Source: Asticcacaulis aquaticus
GTDB taxonomy: Bacteria; Pseudomonadota; Alphaproteobacteria; Caulobacterales; Caulobacteraceae
DNA: 64,000 nucleotides
Assembly: GCF_028550415.1 (NCBI RefSeq)
Contig: NZ_JAQQKX010000011.1
Span: 1-64,000, forward strand
Direction: 5' to 3'
The notes under the pieces are model-generated. The model did not search any database, was not told where the DNA came from, and saw nothing but the letters and a program-made list of their open reading frames with translations. How positions within the stretch are numbered: position 1 is the stretch's first letter; each line of letters begins with the position of its first letter. Position numbers and translations under genes: made by a program. Shown piece after piece: positions 35,664 to 45,207 of the stretch.

Positions 35664-38600
35664 ATGCTCAGCACCACTCTACGCGCTCTGGCGGCCGGCG
35701 CCGCCACCGCGCTCGTCATGTCCAGTCCGGCCTATGCACAGGCTGCCAAACCCGTCGACATTGCCCCGCAGTCCCTTATTTCGGCGCTCGAACAATACGG
35801 ACGCCAAAGTGGCGTTGAATTGATGTTCGACCGTAGCCAACTGGGCGGGAAAACGACGTCCGGCGTCAAGGGAACCTTTACACCGAACGAGGCACTGCGC
35901 CGATTGCTCGAAGGCACCAATGCCACGCTCGAACAGGTCAACGGCACGACCTTTCTGATCAAGATTTCCGGTCAGAAAACCAGCCCGCGGGCGGATGCCC
36001 CCGACGCCCTGCCACAGGTTCTGCCGGTGCGCGCCATCGTAGCGGAAGACCGTGTCAGCGTCGACGGCGTTCAGGAGGTCGTGGTCGTCGGGGCGCGCCG
36101 GGCTCAGCAATCGGCCATCGACCGCAAGAAGCGCTCGAACACGGCTCAGGACTCCATCGTCGCCGACGATGTCGGCTCGTTCCCGGATCGGAACCTCAAC
36201 GAAGCCCTGTCGCGTATCCCGGGCGCGGCCTTGTCACGCGATGAAACCGGCGAGGGGTCTTCCATCAATATCCGCGGCAACGGCGGTGGGGCCATTCGTA
36301 TCGAAATGGACGGCATGGGGGTCGCGACCAATGGTGCCGATCTGGCCATCAACGGCTCGAACGGTGGCGGACGCGGCTCGGACATGCGTGAATTGCCCGC
36401 CGACCTGATCAAAAGCGTCGATGTGATCAAGGGCAATACGCCCGACCTGACCGAAGGCGGTCTGGGCGCCAGCGTTCAGATCAAGACGCGGGATGCGCTC
36501 GATTTCAGCAAGCCCTATTTCCAGATGCGCGTGGCTGGCGAACGCAATTCGCTCAGCGAGAAATGGTCGCCCAACATCAATATCATCGCCTCGCGCAAGT
36601 TCTTCGACAACCGGTTGGGCGTGCTGCTCAACTTTTCCCAGTCGGAACGGCTGGGTGACAGCCACAAGATGGGCATGGCGGGGACCAATGACCGCGCCGG
36701 TTACCTGCGCACGACGGATTTCGACAATTCGCCGGAAAAGACCTATTCGCTGAACCCGGCGACGGTGTCGGGCGAAGGCCTCGACACGCCGGTGTTGCGC
36801 TCGCCGCTGGCGGCCAATACAAGCACCTTCTTCGATTCGAGCTCCCGGCGTCAGATCATCGAAAAATCGGCAGCGGCCAAGTCGAAAGCCGACTGCGTCG
36901 CGGCCTTCCCACTCCTGACGGCGGCAGAACTGAACGCGATTCAGGCCGGATCGAACAATGCCAACCGCTCGGCGGCGCAGGCGCAAAGGATCAGCGAGCA
37001 GCAGTCCTGCCTGAACCAGTGGAACGATTATGCGCCAAACTCGGTGCGCGACCAGCGCTACACTGCCTATGAGGACCGTCTGGCCTGGGATGTCCGGTTC
37101 GACTTCCGCGTCAACGACCACCTCAAGGTCTATGCCAAATATCAGGTGGCGGATCGCTATCAGGAGGAAGACACGCGCTTCCGTTCGCGCGGTGGCGTAT
37201 CTGTTCTGACGGCGGCATCGACGGGTTTTGTCACCCAAAGCCTCAACAACAACACCAATATTCCGGTCGGTTCGTCGCAGGTTCTGACACCGGTGGCAGG
37301 GGGCGGGTACTGGATCTATAATCCGACTCAGGTCTCTGGCGGGATACAGCTGGACGCCAACGCGACGTCAACCACGACCAACTATACCTTCCCGATCCTG
37401 GGGCAGGCGCTGAACGTCAATCCGGCGACGCTGGTGATGGATGATAATCACCACATCACTCAGATGGACATTACCAATGCCACGCTGGGCATCGACCATA
37501 TCCGCAACCGCGTGGAAGCCAAGAGCAACTATGTGCTGGTCGGGGGGGAATACAAGGACGGGCCGCTGCTCGTCACCTTTCAGGCCAACCAGACGGAGTC
37601 CTCCTATTCGCGGACCGATCGCCGCGTCGCCCGAACCTATAATTACGGCAATGCCCGTATGAGGCTGCTGCCCAGCGGCATGTGGACCTACGATCTGCCG
37701 GCGGACTACAACGAAAACGACATGGCCAATTTCGTCAAGTTCAACCCGGTGACAGCCGGTTTGCCGCTGACGCGCAATTTCGGCATCCAGCTGAATCCGC
37801 GCATGACGGAAAGCTCGGAAACCGCGGGCAAGATCGACGCCAGCTATAACCTCAAGGGTGTCGTGCCGTTCTTCACGCGGGTCAAGACGGGCGCCAGCTA
37901 TCGCGACATGAAGACGGCCTACTGGAGTGGCGGCGGTTTCCAGCCGGTGAGCGGGGTCGAGGTGCCGACGCTCAATCTGCGCGGCAATGTCCGTGCCTGC
38001 GAAAACCTGCCGACGACGACGGTCGCCAACCAGTGCGTCTACGGCTACGTGCCCGACCCGTCGGCGCGCAACCGTTACTACGGCGTGGAGACGATAACCC
38101 AGGCTCAGGCGATTGCCATTCTCCAGCAATCGCTCGAAGAAAATAGCGATGTCTTCTTCAACGGCTATGACGGCGCGGAAGGCATGACCAACTGGACCAG
38201 CATCGACGCCGACAAGTTCTATGCCCTGGTTAATTCCGAGCACTATAACCTCGACTGCATGAAGGTGTGCGAGGGCAGCGACGGAAAGATGTATGCCCAG
38301 CCGGTCAGCAAATCGACCGAGCAGATCACGGCGGCCTATTATATGGCCGAGTTCGAGCAGAACCTGCCCTGGGGCATGTCGTTCAACGGTAATTTCGGCG
38401 TGCGTATGGTCAGCACCAGCGTTCAGGCGTCGGGCTTTGTCCGCCTGACCTCGATCCAGAAGACCGCGCTCTACGATCCGGCCAACCGTGACGCCGCCGC
38501 GGGCATTTCCTCGTTCAATCTTCAGAAGCCGGTGGCCATCGACAAGACCTATACCGACTGGCTCCCCAGCTATAACCTCGCCCTCTGGGTCCTCGACGAC

Positions 38601-39557
38601 AAGCTGGTGGCCCGCTATTCGTGGTCGAAAACCGTGGCCAGACCACCGGTCGGCCGTCTGTGGCCTGCCGGGGTCTGCACCGTCGATGAGCGTAATGAGA
38701 ACGAATTCGACGCCGACGGCACCGCCAAGGACAATAGCTGCGACACGTTCGGCAACCCGGACCTGAAGCCCTATCAGGCCGCCAAGGCCAATACGAGCCT
38801 TGAATGGTATCCCAACCGTGACACGTCACTGTCGCTGGCCTATTATCGCCAGACCATCCGCGTCGGTGGCCCGGTCACGGTCACGGTCAACAACGCCAAT
38901 CTGTTTGCGGGCACCGGCGAAGTCGATCCCCAAACAGGCGAAAGCCTGGATAATCTGACCTTCCGCTATAACACCTACGTCAATGGCGAAGGCTATACGC
39001 AAAGCGGCTGGGAGTTCGCCTCTAAGACCGCTTTCACCTTCCTGCCGTGGCGTCTGCGCTATACGGGGGCCGATTTCAACGTTTCGACGACCAAGGCCAG
39101 CAACAGCCGGACCTATGTAGACCCCATCACGGGCGAGTACCAGACCCCGCCGGGCCAGTACAAATACTTCGCCAATCTGGCGCTATGGTACGACGATGGC
39201 AAGACCAATGCCCGTATTACCTGGCAAGGCCGAGACCGCGTCTTTACCTGCGTTTCCGCCTGCGGCGACAGCGGGGTGAACAACACCCCCAACGCCAACC
39301 CCATCAACGTCACCGGTCAGCCCTACAACCCCGGTGAGCCCTATTTCACCTAAGCCTATCAGTATGTCGATGCCAAGCTGACGCACAAGTTCAGACCCAA
39401 TGTCGAACTGTATTTCGAAGGGCGGAACCTGCTGAAGGAGGCGGCGATTATCGTGGGCTCCGACGACCGCGGCTTCTCCGACGGGGTGCCCAACCTCTGG
39501 CGTATCGGCTACGGCGGTCGCCGTTTCTCCGTTGGGGTGATTTACAAGCTGAACTGA
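35664..39557 (+). pseudogene. STN-type TonB-dependent receptor interrupted by an in-frame TAA
   Basis: Signal peptide, STN domain (SALEQYGRQSGVELMFDRSQ), TonB-box-like EVVVVGARRAQQ, plug (LNEALSRIPGAALSRDETGEG) and a long barrel of the Xanthomonas/Caulobacter receptor type are encoded by 1229 codons to a TAA at 39351-39353. Reading on in the same frame gives 67 more codons (AYQYVDAKLTHKFRPNVELY ... IYKLN) to a TGA at 39555-39557. These are clearly the last barrel strands, including LYFEGRNLLKEAAI. One CAA-to-TAA change explains it. Without the last strands the barrel should fail to insert, so the gene is probably inactive unless read through or a sequencing error. It is preceded by its own sigma and FecR genes. 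Confidence 0.85.
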
Positions 39558-39637
39558 TTTTGATCCTGGCGCGAAAGCCACTCCCTTCCCGCGCCATAAA
39601 CTCTGTGTGTGTGTTTGCCCATTTCCTGAGCCATCGG

Positions 39638-39667
39638 AAAGCCCGTGCAAAGTCACGGGCTTTTTTG
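39638..39667 (+). terminator. rho-independent terminator after the interrupted receptor
   Basis: AAAGCCCGTG and CACGGGCTTT (39638-39647 and 39654-39663) form a 10-bp stem with a 6-nt loop, followed by a T run. It lies about 80 nt beyond the TGA that ends the full-length reading, which supports 39557 as the original gene end. Confidence 0.88.
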
Positions 39668-39801
39668 TTCTTTAACGACCCCTGGCAATAAAAAGAGGTC
39701 TTAAAGTCCGCTAACGGGCAACTCAATCGCTCAACGGTGCGATGTCCGCTTCGGGTCGCGGCGTCCTATACGCCCCACGAATGGGGCGTATGGGTATCGC
39801 C

Positions 39802-40290
39802 TTACGGCTGGACGAAGTCGTTCTTGCCTTCCTTGGCCGCTTTTTCGGCCAGAGCGACGTCCTTGTCGGTGACAAAACCGTCCTTGTCGCGGTCGTGCAT
39901 CCCGAACATGCGCAGGCCCGAGGCCAGATATTCCCCGAAGCTGATCGCGCCGTTCTTGTCGGTGTCGAGGACGCCGAAGCGGACCTTGGCCTGACGCATC
40001 TGGCGCTGGTTTTCCTCAAGGCGCTTTTCCGGATCGGCGATCTTGCTCAGGCGGATCATCAGGCGGCCCTCAAATTCGCCGACATATTCGGCCTCGCTGA
40101 GCGTGCCGTCTTCGTTGAAGTCGGCTTTGACGAACTCGACCTTGCGGCCGGTCTTGAACTCTTCGGTCGAGACCTTGCCATCGCCGTTGAGGTCCTGTTC
40201 TTCGATGAAGACGGTGGAGGAATGCGACGCGGCAAAGGCCGGGGCGGCGAAGGCGATCAGGGCGGCGGTGGTGATAAGCAGGTGTTTCAT
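39802..40290 (-). CDS. secreted EF-hand calcium-binding protein
   Basis: This 162-residue protein has a signal peptide (MKHLLITTAALIAFAAPAFA) and four EF-hand-like loops: DLNGDGKVSTEEF, DFNEDGTLSEAEY, DTDKNGAISFGEY and DRDKDGFVTDKDV. The first three keep the D-x-[DN]-x-[DN]-G pattern with Glu at the end. A periplasmic metal (Ca2+) binding role is likely; the partner is unknown. It follows the DUF4198 gene by 11 nt, so both are under the Fur-boxed promoter region. Confidence 0.88.
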   Translation of the reverse strand: MKHLLITTAALIAFAAPAFAASHSSTVFIEEQDLNGDGKVSTEEFKTGRKVEFVKADFNEDGTLSEAEYVGEFEGRLMIRLSKIADPEKRLEENQRQMRQAKVRFGVLDTDKNGAISFGEYLASGLRMFGMHDRDKDGFVTDKDVALAEKAAKEGKNDFVQP

Positions 40291-40301
40291 ACTCGGGGGC
40301 C

Positions 40302-41096
40302 TTATTGGGGGAGGACTTCAAGGGTCAGGGTGGCGGTGTGGCTGTTCCACAGGTTCGGCGTGCCCTCGGCGGGACGGCGGACGCGGACCTGAAGCAGGTA
40401 GAGACCCGCCGTTTTCGGGGTGAAGGTGACTTCGCCCTTGTCGTTGGATTTCAGGTCGTATTCGGCAACCTTGTTCGCGGCATAGGTCTGGCCGTCGGTG
40501 ATGACGGTCAGGCTCTCGCCCTTCAGGCCCTTGCCGTTTTCACGGATCTGTACGGTGACCGGCTCACCGGCATAGGCGTCGTAGGGGGCGGTGACCGGGT
40601 GGATCTGAACGCCGTCGACCGCCACGTCGGGCTTAGTTGGCGTGCCGTGCGCCACATAGACGTCGGCGCGGGTCAGGCTCTGGACGTCGACCAGTTGCGC
40701 CCCGGCGGCGGGGGTCTTGCCCGGCTCGACGAACTGAACCTCGCCATTGACGATGGCGGCCTTGGCAATGCGGCCCTTGCGTACGCCGGACGAGATGAGG
40801 AAGGTGCCGGGCGCGGCCAGCGGCACTTCCAAGAACACCGCGTCGCGCAGTGTGGCGGCGGGCGTCAGCGGTGTGACCTTGCCGTCCGGACCGGTGACGG
40901 AAAAGCTGTCCGACTTCATCGCCACGTCCGGGCGCAGGTCGCCCTCGGCGAACGAGGCCTCGACGGTCACGTGGTCGCGCTGGGCGGCGGGCGTGAAGCT
41001 GTTCGGTTTGAGGTAGGGCGAGTGAGCGAGAGCGGGCGTGGATAAAAAGCCCAGCAGGATCAATGAGCTGACGCCCATTTTCAGTGATTTTGACAT
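40302..41096 (-). CDS. DUF4198-family periplasmic protein
   Basis: This 264-residue exported protein (ATG at 41096 with GGGGA 4 nt upstream; a longer in-frame start lacks a site) has a signal peptide ending TPALA. Cleavage there leaves His as the first mature residue (HSPYLKPN), as in DUF4198/NikK-like proteins where the N-terminal His ligates metal. The rest is beta-rich (about two Ig-like domains). A role in metal delivery to the divergent TonB receptor is inferred from the Fur boxes and gene order. Confidence 0.85.
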   Translation of the reverse strand: MSKSLKMGVSSLILLGFLSTPALAHSPYLKPNSFTPAAQRDHVTVEASFAEGDLRPDVAMKSDSFSVTGPDGKVTPLTPAATLRDAVFLEVPLAAPGTFLISSGVRKGRIAKAAIVNGEVQFVEPGKTPAAGAQLVDVQSLTRADVYVAHGTPTKPDVAVDGVQIHPVTAPYDAYAGEPVTVQIRENGKGLKGESLTVITDGQTYAANKVAEYDLKSNDKGEVTFTPKTAGLYLLQVRVRRPAEGTPNLWNSHTATLTLEVLPQ

Positions 41097-41145
41097 GTGG
41101 TCCCCAAGGGTTGAAACGCGATGTTGTCGCATTGCCACAATCCAC

Positions 41146-41230
41146 TAATGAGAATCATTATTATTTGCAAGACCCTTGACGCATCGTGGTGTGAGGTATA
41201 GGTGCCGGGTAAATGAGAATTATTCGCAAT
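41146..41230. promoter_or_regulatory. two Fur boxes in a divergent promoter
   Basis: TAATGAGAATCATTATTAT (41146-41164) and AATGAGAATTATTCGCAAT (41212-41230) both match the Fur 19-mer closely. One lies 50 nt before the DUF4198 gene (minus strand), the other about 57 nt before the receptor gene (plus strand). Iron repression of both directions is expected. Confidence 0.87.
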
Positions 41231-41286
41231 AATAATAACGGTGTTATGTTGCCGCCTCGCTATGTTTTTGCAAAGGAGTAATGGGG

Positions 41287-43374
41287 ATGTCATTCAAATC
41301 AAATTGCCTGCTGGCGGCGTCGGTTCTGGCGCTTAGCGCAGCGCCGGTTCTGGCGCAGGAAACAGACATCAAGGTCACCGAACGCGACGCCACCACGCAG
41401 CTGTCGCTGGGCAAGATCGTCGTGTCCGCCGGTAAGGAAAAGGTCGCCACCGACACGCCGCAATCGGTCACGGTTCTCGATCAGGAAGATATCGACGCGG
41501 CGCAAGCGGGCACTGTCGGCGAACTGCTGGAAAGCGTTGGGGGCGTCGATTCGGCGGGCGGTGTCTCGTCACTGGGGCAGGGCTTCAACATCCGCGGCAT
41601 GGGCACCGCCCTGTCGGAATCGGACAGCCGCGTCGTCTTCACGGTCGATGGCGTGACCAAGTTCTTCGAAGGCTACCGCATGGGAAGCCTGTTCACCGAC
41701 ACCGAGCTTTACAAGCGCGTTGAAGTCCTGCGCGGCCCGTCGTCCTCGACGGTGTTCGGCACAGGCGCGCTGGCCGGGACGGTCAATTTCACCACCAAGG
41801 ACGCCTCGGACTTCCTCAAGGGCGACGACACCTTTGCCGTGCGTCTCAAGGGCGGTTACGACACCAATGCCAAGGGGACGCTGGCTTCGGTCATCGTAGC
41901 GGTAAAGCCGCTGGAAAACCTCGACCTGCTGTTCGTCGCCAATAAGCGCGATTCCAACGACTATACCGACGGCAATGGTAACGTCGTTTCGCCGTCTCAG
42001 GCGTCGGGCGACTCGGTGCTGGTGAAGACGCGTTACTATATCGGCGGCGACCGCAAGCACAGCGTCTGGGCGTCGGCACAAAAGTGGACCAGCGACTCGT
42101 ACCAGCTTTACGATCAGCAGGCGGCCGCCTTTACCAATATGGTTCGCCGCAAGACCGACGACACCAACTATGTCATCGGCTACTACAACAGCTTCGAAGG
42201 CAATGACTGGCTCGACGTCAAGGCGCAGATCGCCTTCGACGAATCCGCCACCGATCAGCGCGACAACACCTTTTCGCCGACCGCCCTCGGCTATACCTCG
42301 CAATACAGCTACAAGACCGTCCAGACCAAGATCGAGAACGTGTCGCGCTTTGAAACCGGCGCGGCGGCGCACTTCCTGACGGTCGGCCTGCAAACCTATC
42401 ATCAGGAACGCCGCAACCCGCGCTACAGCCTGACCGGCACCGTCACCAACGGCGCGACGACGCACCCCGAAGGCGACATGAACCGCGTCAGCCTTTATGT
42501 GCAGGATGAAATCCTCATCGGTGACAAGCTGACCGTCATCCCCGGCGTGCGCTTCGACAAGTCGAAGCTGAAGCCCGGCGCGGGCACCTATGTCATCGGT
42601 TCGACCGGCACCCCGTCGGAAGTCGATCTGGACGCCGTCTCACCCAAGGTGGCGGTGATCTATGCCGTGACGGATAAATTCAATGTCTTCGGCTCGCTGG
42701 CGCACACCGAACGTTCGCCGGTGCTCGATGAGATCTACACCCGCGGCGCAGCCCAGACGATCAGCCTCAACCTTCAGCCCGAAGAGTCGGAAAACCGCGA
42801 AATCGGGGCGTCTTTCTCGACGCGCGGCCTGCTCCAGTCGGGCGACGCCTTCAACGTCAAACTAACCATATATCAGAACGACATAAAAAACCTGATCACG
42901 CGCACCACGGCGACGTCGTCGGCCTATACCAATGTCGGCGAGGCCCGCTACGAAGGCGCCGAGCTTGAGGCCGAATATGCTTCGCGCCGGTTCTTTACCC
43001 GCGCGGCCTATTCGACGGTCAACGGCTATAACAAGGTGACCAATATCCCGTTCGCCACCATCCCGGCGGAGCAACTGAACCTGACGGCGGGCTATATATT
43101 CCCCGATCTCGGCCTGACGCTTGGCTGGAAGGGCGAGATCGCCGACAAGCAATACGCCTATACGACGGCGGGTGTGGTCAGCCCTTCGACCTCGCACGGT
43201 TCCTATACGATCCACAACCTGTTCCTCAGCTATCGTGCGCCGTCGGGACCGCTGGAGGGCCTCGATGTGCGTCTGAACTGGGACAATATCTTCGACAAAT
43301 ACTATCAGCGCCACCTGTCGGCTTTGCCGGCCGAGGGCCAGACCTTCCGCCTGAGCGTCGGCAAGACCTTCTAA
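41287..43374 (+). CDS. Fur-regulated TonB-dependent receptor (heme/siderophore type)
   Basis: This outer-membrane receptor (695 aa) has a signal peptide (SFKSNCLLAASVLALSAAPVLA), TonB box region (LGKIVVSAGKEKVA), plug (GTVGELLESVGGVDSAGG, EVLRGPSSSTVFGTGALAGTVNF) and barrel ending LSVGKTF. The ATG at 41287 is chosen since AGGAG lies 8 nt upstream; the ATG at 41281 would leave only 2 nt. It lacks an STN domain. The layout resembles heme or ferric-siderophore receptors of the HutA/BhuR class; the ligand is not certain. It is followed after 6 nt by its own tonB. Confidence 0.9.
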   Translation: MSFKSNCLLAASVLALSAAPVLAQETDIKVTERDATTQLSLGKIVVSAGKEKVATDTPQSVTVLDQEDIDAAQAGTVGELLESVGGVDSAGGVSSLGQGFNIRGMGTALSESDSRVVFTVDGVTKFFEGYRMGSLFTDTELYKRVEVLRGPSSSTVFGTGALAGTVNFTTKDASDFLKGDDTFAVRLKGGYDTNAKGTLASVIVAVKPLENLDLLFVANKRDSNDYTDGNGNVVSPSQASGDSVLVKTRYYIGGDRKHSVWASAQKWTSDSYQLYDQQAAAFTNMVRRKTDDTNYVIGYYNSFEGNDWLDVKAQIAFDESATDQRDNTFSPTALGYTSQYSYKTVQTKIENVSRFETGAAAHFLTVGLQTYHQERRNPRYSLTGTVTNGATTHPEGDMNRVSLYVQDEILIGDKLTVIPGVRFDKSKLKPGAGTYVIGSTGTPSEVDLDAVSPKVAVIYAVTDKFNVFGSLAHTERSPVLDEIYTRGAAQTISLNLQPEESENREIGASFSTRGLLQSGDAFNVKLTIYQNDIKNLITRTTATSSAYTNVGEARYEGAELEAEYASRRFFTRAAYSTVNGYNKVTNIPFATIPAEQLNLTAGYIFPDLGLTLGWKGEIADKQYAYTTAGVVSPSTSHGSYTIHNLFLSYRAPSGPLEGLDVRLNWDNIFDKYYQRHLSALPAEGQTFRLSVGKTF

Positions 43375-43380
43375 GGCTAT

Positions 43381-44127
43381 ATGCTGACGTTCAGACATAA
43401 GCTGTTCGCTACAGGCGCCTCCGTTGTCATCAACGGAGGCGTCCTGCTGGCGCTCGCTTTCTGGTCGCCCACGGTGAGCAGGCCCACCTCCGATGTCGTG
43501 ATGGAGGTGTCGATGGAACCGCTTGACCTGTCGGCGGAGATCGCCCGCGACAGTGCTGCACCGCCGCCCGCCGGGGCCACACCGCCTCCGCCACCAATCG
43601 CGTCGGAACCTTTACCGAAACCGGCTCCGGTATCCGAGACGAAATCTCCGGAAAAAGCGCAGGAAAAGCCAGCCGATAAACCCGCCGATATCCGCGCCGC
43701 AGCGCCGTCGAATACGGCGACCAAATCACCGGCGACGCTCACCCCTGTCGCGCCGGGCACTGGCCGTGCGGCGTCCGATGCGCCGCAATCGCCCCATCCC
43801 GGCCCCGCGCCGCAGACGGCGGCAAAGACCGGCAAACCGACAGCCGCCTACCTGGCCCTGGTCCGGCGGCACGTCGAAAGCTTCAAGGTCTATCCCAAAC
43901 AGGCCAAACGCCGCCGCATCGAGGGGGTAGTGACGTTGAGCTTCACTGTGGATCGTCAGGGACGTCTGCTGTTGTCGCAGATCGTCAGGGGCTCGGGCTC
44001 GACGGAACTGGATCAGGCCGCCCTCGATATGCTGGTGGATGCCCAGCCTTTGCCGAAGCCACCCGCCGACGTGAACGGCGACCGTATCGACATCGTGACC
44101 GAAGTCAGTTTCAGGCTGGACCGTTAG
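43381..44127 (+). CDS. tonB: energy transducer TonB
   Basis: This 248-residue TonB protein has a short cytoplasmic start, one membrane helix (ATGASVVINGGVLLALAFW), a Pro/Lys-rich spacer (PPPAGATPPPPPI, EKAQEKPADKPAD) and a C-terminal TonB domain (about 160-248, YPKQAKRRRIEGVVTLSFTVDRQG). It energises the outer-membrane receptor encoded 6 nt upstream and shares its Fur control. No exbB/exbD genes are in the window. Confidence 0.92.
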   Translation: MLTFRHKLFATGASVVINGGVLLALAFWSPTVSRPTSDVVMEVSMEPLDLSAEIARDSAAPPPAGATPPPPPIASEPLPKPAPVSETKSPEKAQEKPADKPADIRAAAPSNTATKSPATLTPVAPGTGRAASDAPQSPHPGPAPQTAAKTGKPTAAYLALVRRHVESFKVYPKQAKRRRIEGVVTLSFTVDRQGRLLLSQIVRGSGSTELDQAALDMLVDAQPLPKPPADVNGDRIDIVTEVSFRLDR

Positions 44128-44148
44128 GGTGTAGCGACATTTCAGTCG

Positions 44149-45045
44149 TCATGTACGGGTTGTCGCCTTGGCTATGTCGATAAAGCCTTCGATATAGGCG
44201 ACCGCGCGATCTTCCGTACGCAGGCCGACATGAATGCTCTTGGGGATACCCTTTTCCCCCAGCCGAAGGGCGTGCGCGCGGGCACCTAAAGGCATTTCGT
44301 GTAGAAGCCAGTCCGGCATGGCGCTTACGCCCCGTCCGGCATCGACCATCTGAAGCATAAGCTCAGACGTCTCGACGGTTCGGTGGCGTCGGGGGCGCCA
44401 GCCTGCGGGGACGAGAAACTGCGTGAAGATATCGAGGCGCTCTACAGCGACGGGGTAGGTGATTAGGGTTTCTGAACCCAGGTCCGATGGGCTGGCGATG
44501 GCCTTGCGGGCCAAAGGGTGTTGTCGGCCGACGGCCAGTACGATCTCGTAGTCGAACACCGGCACAAAGGTAAGGCCCGGATGCGCGATGGGGTCCGGGG
44601 AGATGATCAGATCGATCTCATGACCCAGCAGAGCCGCAATGCCGCCGAATTTGAACGCCGTCGTGACATCGATATCCACCTCGGTCCATTGTCTCAGATA
44701 CGGGTCGAGCACACGCGTGAGCCATTGCTGACACGGGTGACACTCCATGCCAACGCGTAGCGCCCCCCGGCGGCCTTGGGCAAATTCGTACAGGACGCGC
44801 TCGGCATGGTCGATCTGCGGCAAGACCCGGCTGGCTACCGCCAGCAGATATTGCCCCGCCTGAGTCAGGCGAATGCCGCGCCCCGCCTTCTCCCATAAGG
44901 CGATGCCGAAACGGTCTTCAAAGCGCCGAACCGCATGGCTCACCGCGGATTGCGTCAGGTTCAGCCTGTCGGCCGCGGCGGTCAGGCTTCCGGAGCGATC
45001 GACTTCGCGGAGAATGGCAAGGTGTTGAAGGTCAAGCATATTCAT
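44149..45045 (-). CDS. LysR-family regulator, MetR-like, divergent from mesXD
   Basis: This 298-residue LysR regulator has the N-terminal helix-turn-helix (LAILREVDRSGSLTAAADRLNLTQSAVSHAVRRFEDRFGIALWEK) and a C-terminal effector domain. The HTH, and CHPCQQW in the effector domain, resemble MetR, the homocysteine-responsive activator. It is divergent from the methionine synthase genes mesX and mesD with a 162-bp gap that holds MetR-like half sites. Control of methionine synthesis is therefore likely. Confidence 0.88.
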   Translation of the reverse strand: MNMLDLQHLAILREVDRSGSLTAAADRLNLTQSAVSHAVRRFEDRFGIALWEKAGRGIRLTQAGQYLLAVASRVLPQIDHAERVLYEFAQGRRGALRVGMECHPCQQWLTRVLDPYLRQWTEVDIDVTTAFKFGGIAALLGHEIDLIISPDPIAHPGLTFVPVFDYEIVLAVGRQHPLARKAIASPSDLGSETLITYPVAVERLDIFTQFLVPAGWRPRRHRTVETSELMLQMVDAGRGVSAMPDWLLHEMPLGARAHALRLGEKGIPKSIHVGLRTEDRAVAYIEGFIDIAKATTRT

Positions 45046-45078
45046 GACTTTAATTCATTGATAGGTGAAAACAAGTCA
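45045..45078. promoter_or_regulatory. paired MetR-like sites in the lysR-mesX intergenic region
   Basis: The MetR consensus is TGAA-N5-TTCA. Two near matches occur: TGACTTTAATTCA (45045-45057) and TGAAAACAAGTCA (45066-45078). Each has one mismatched base, in mirror positions, with centres 21 bp apart. The left copy abuts the lysR start codon. Confidence 0.6.
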
Positions 45079-45207
45079 TTTTTTGTCATGAATTGAATGG
45101 TGTATGCGTCATCGCGATCCTGATGGGAACGTCGTCGGAGCCCGGCGGTCGATCCTGTCAAAGGGGAGATATGGAACCCAACTCAAAACCTAGGACGCGC
45201 GATCAAG

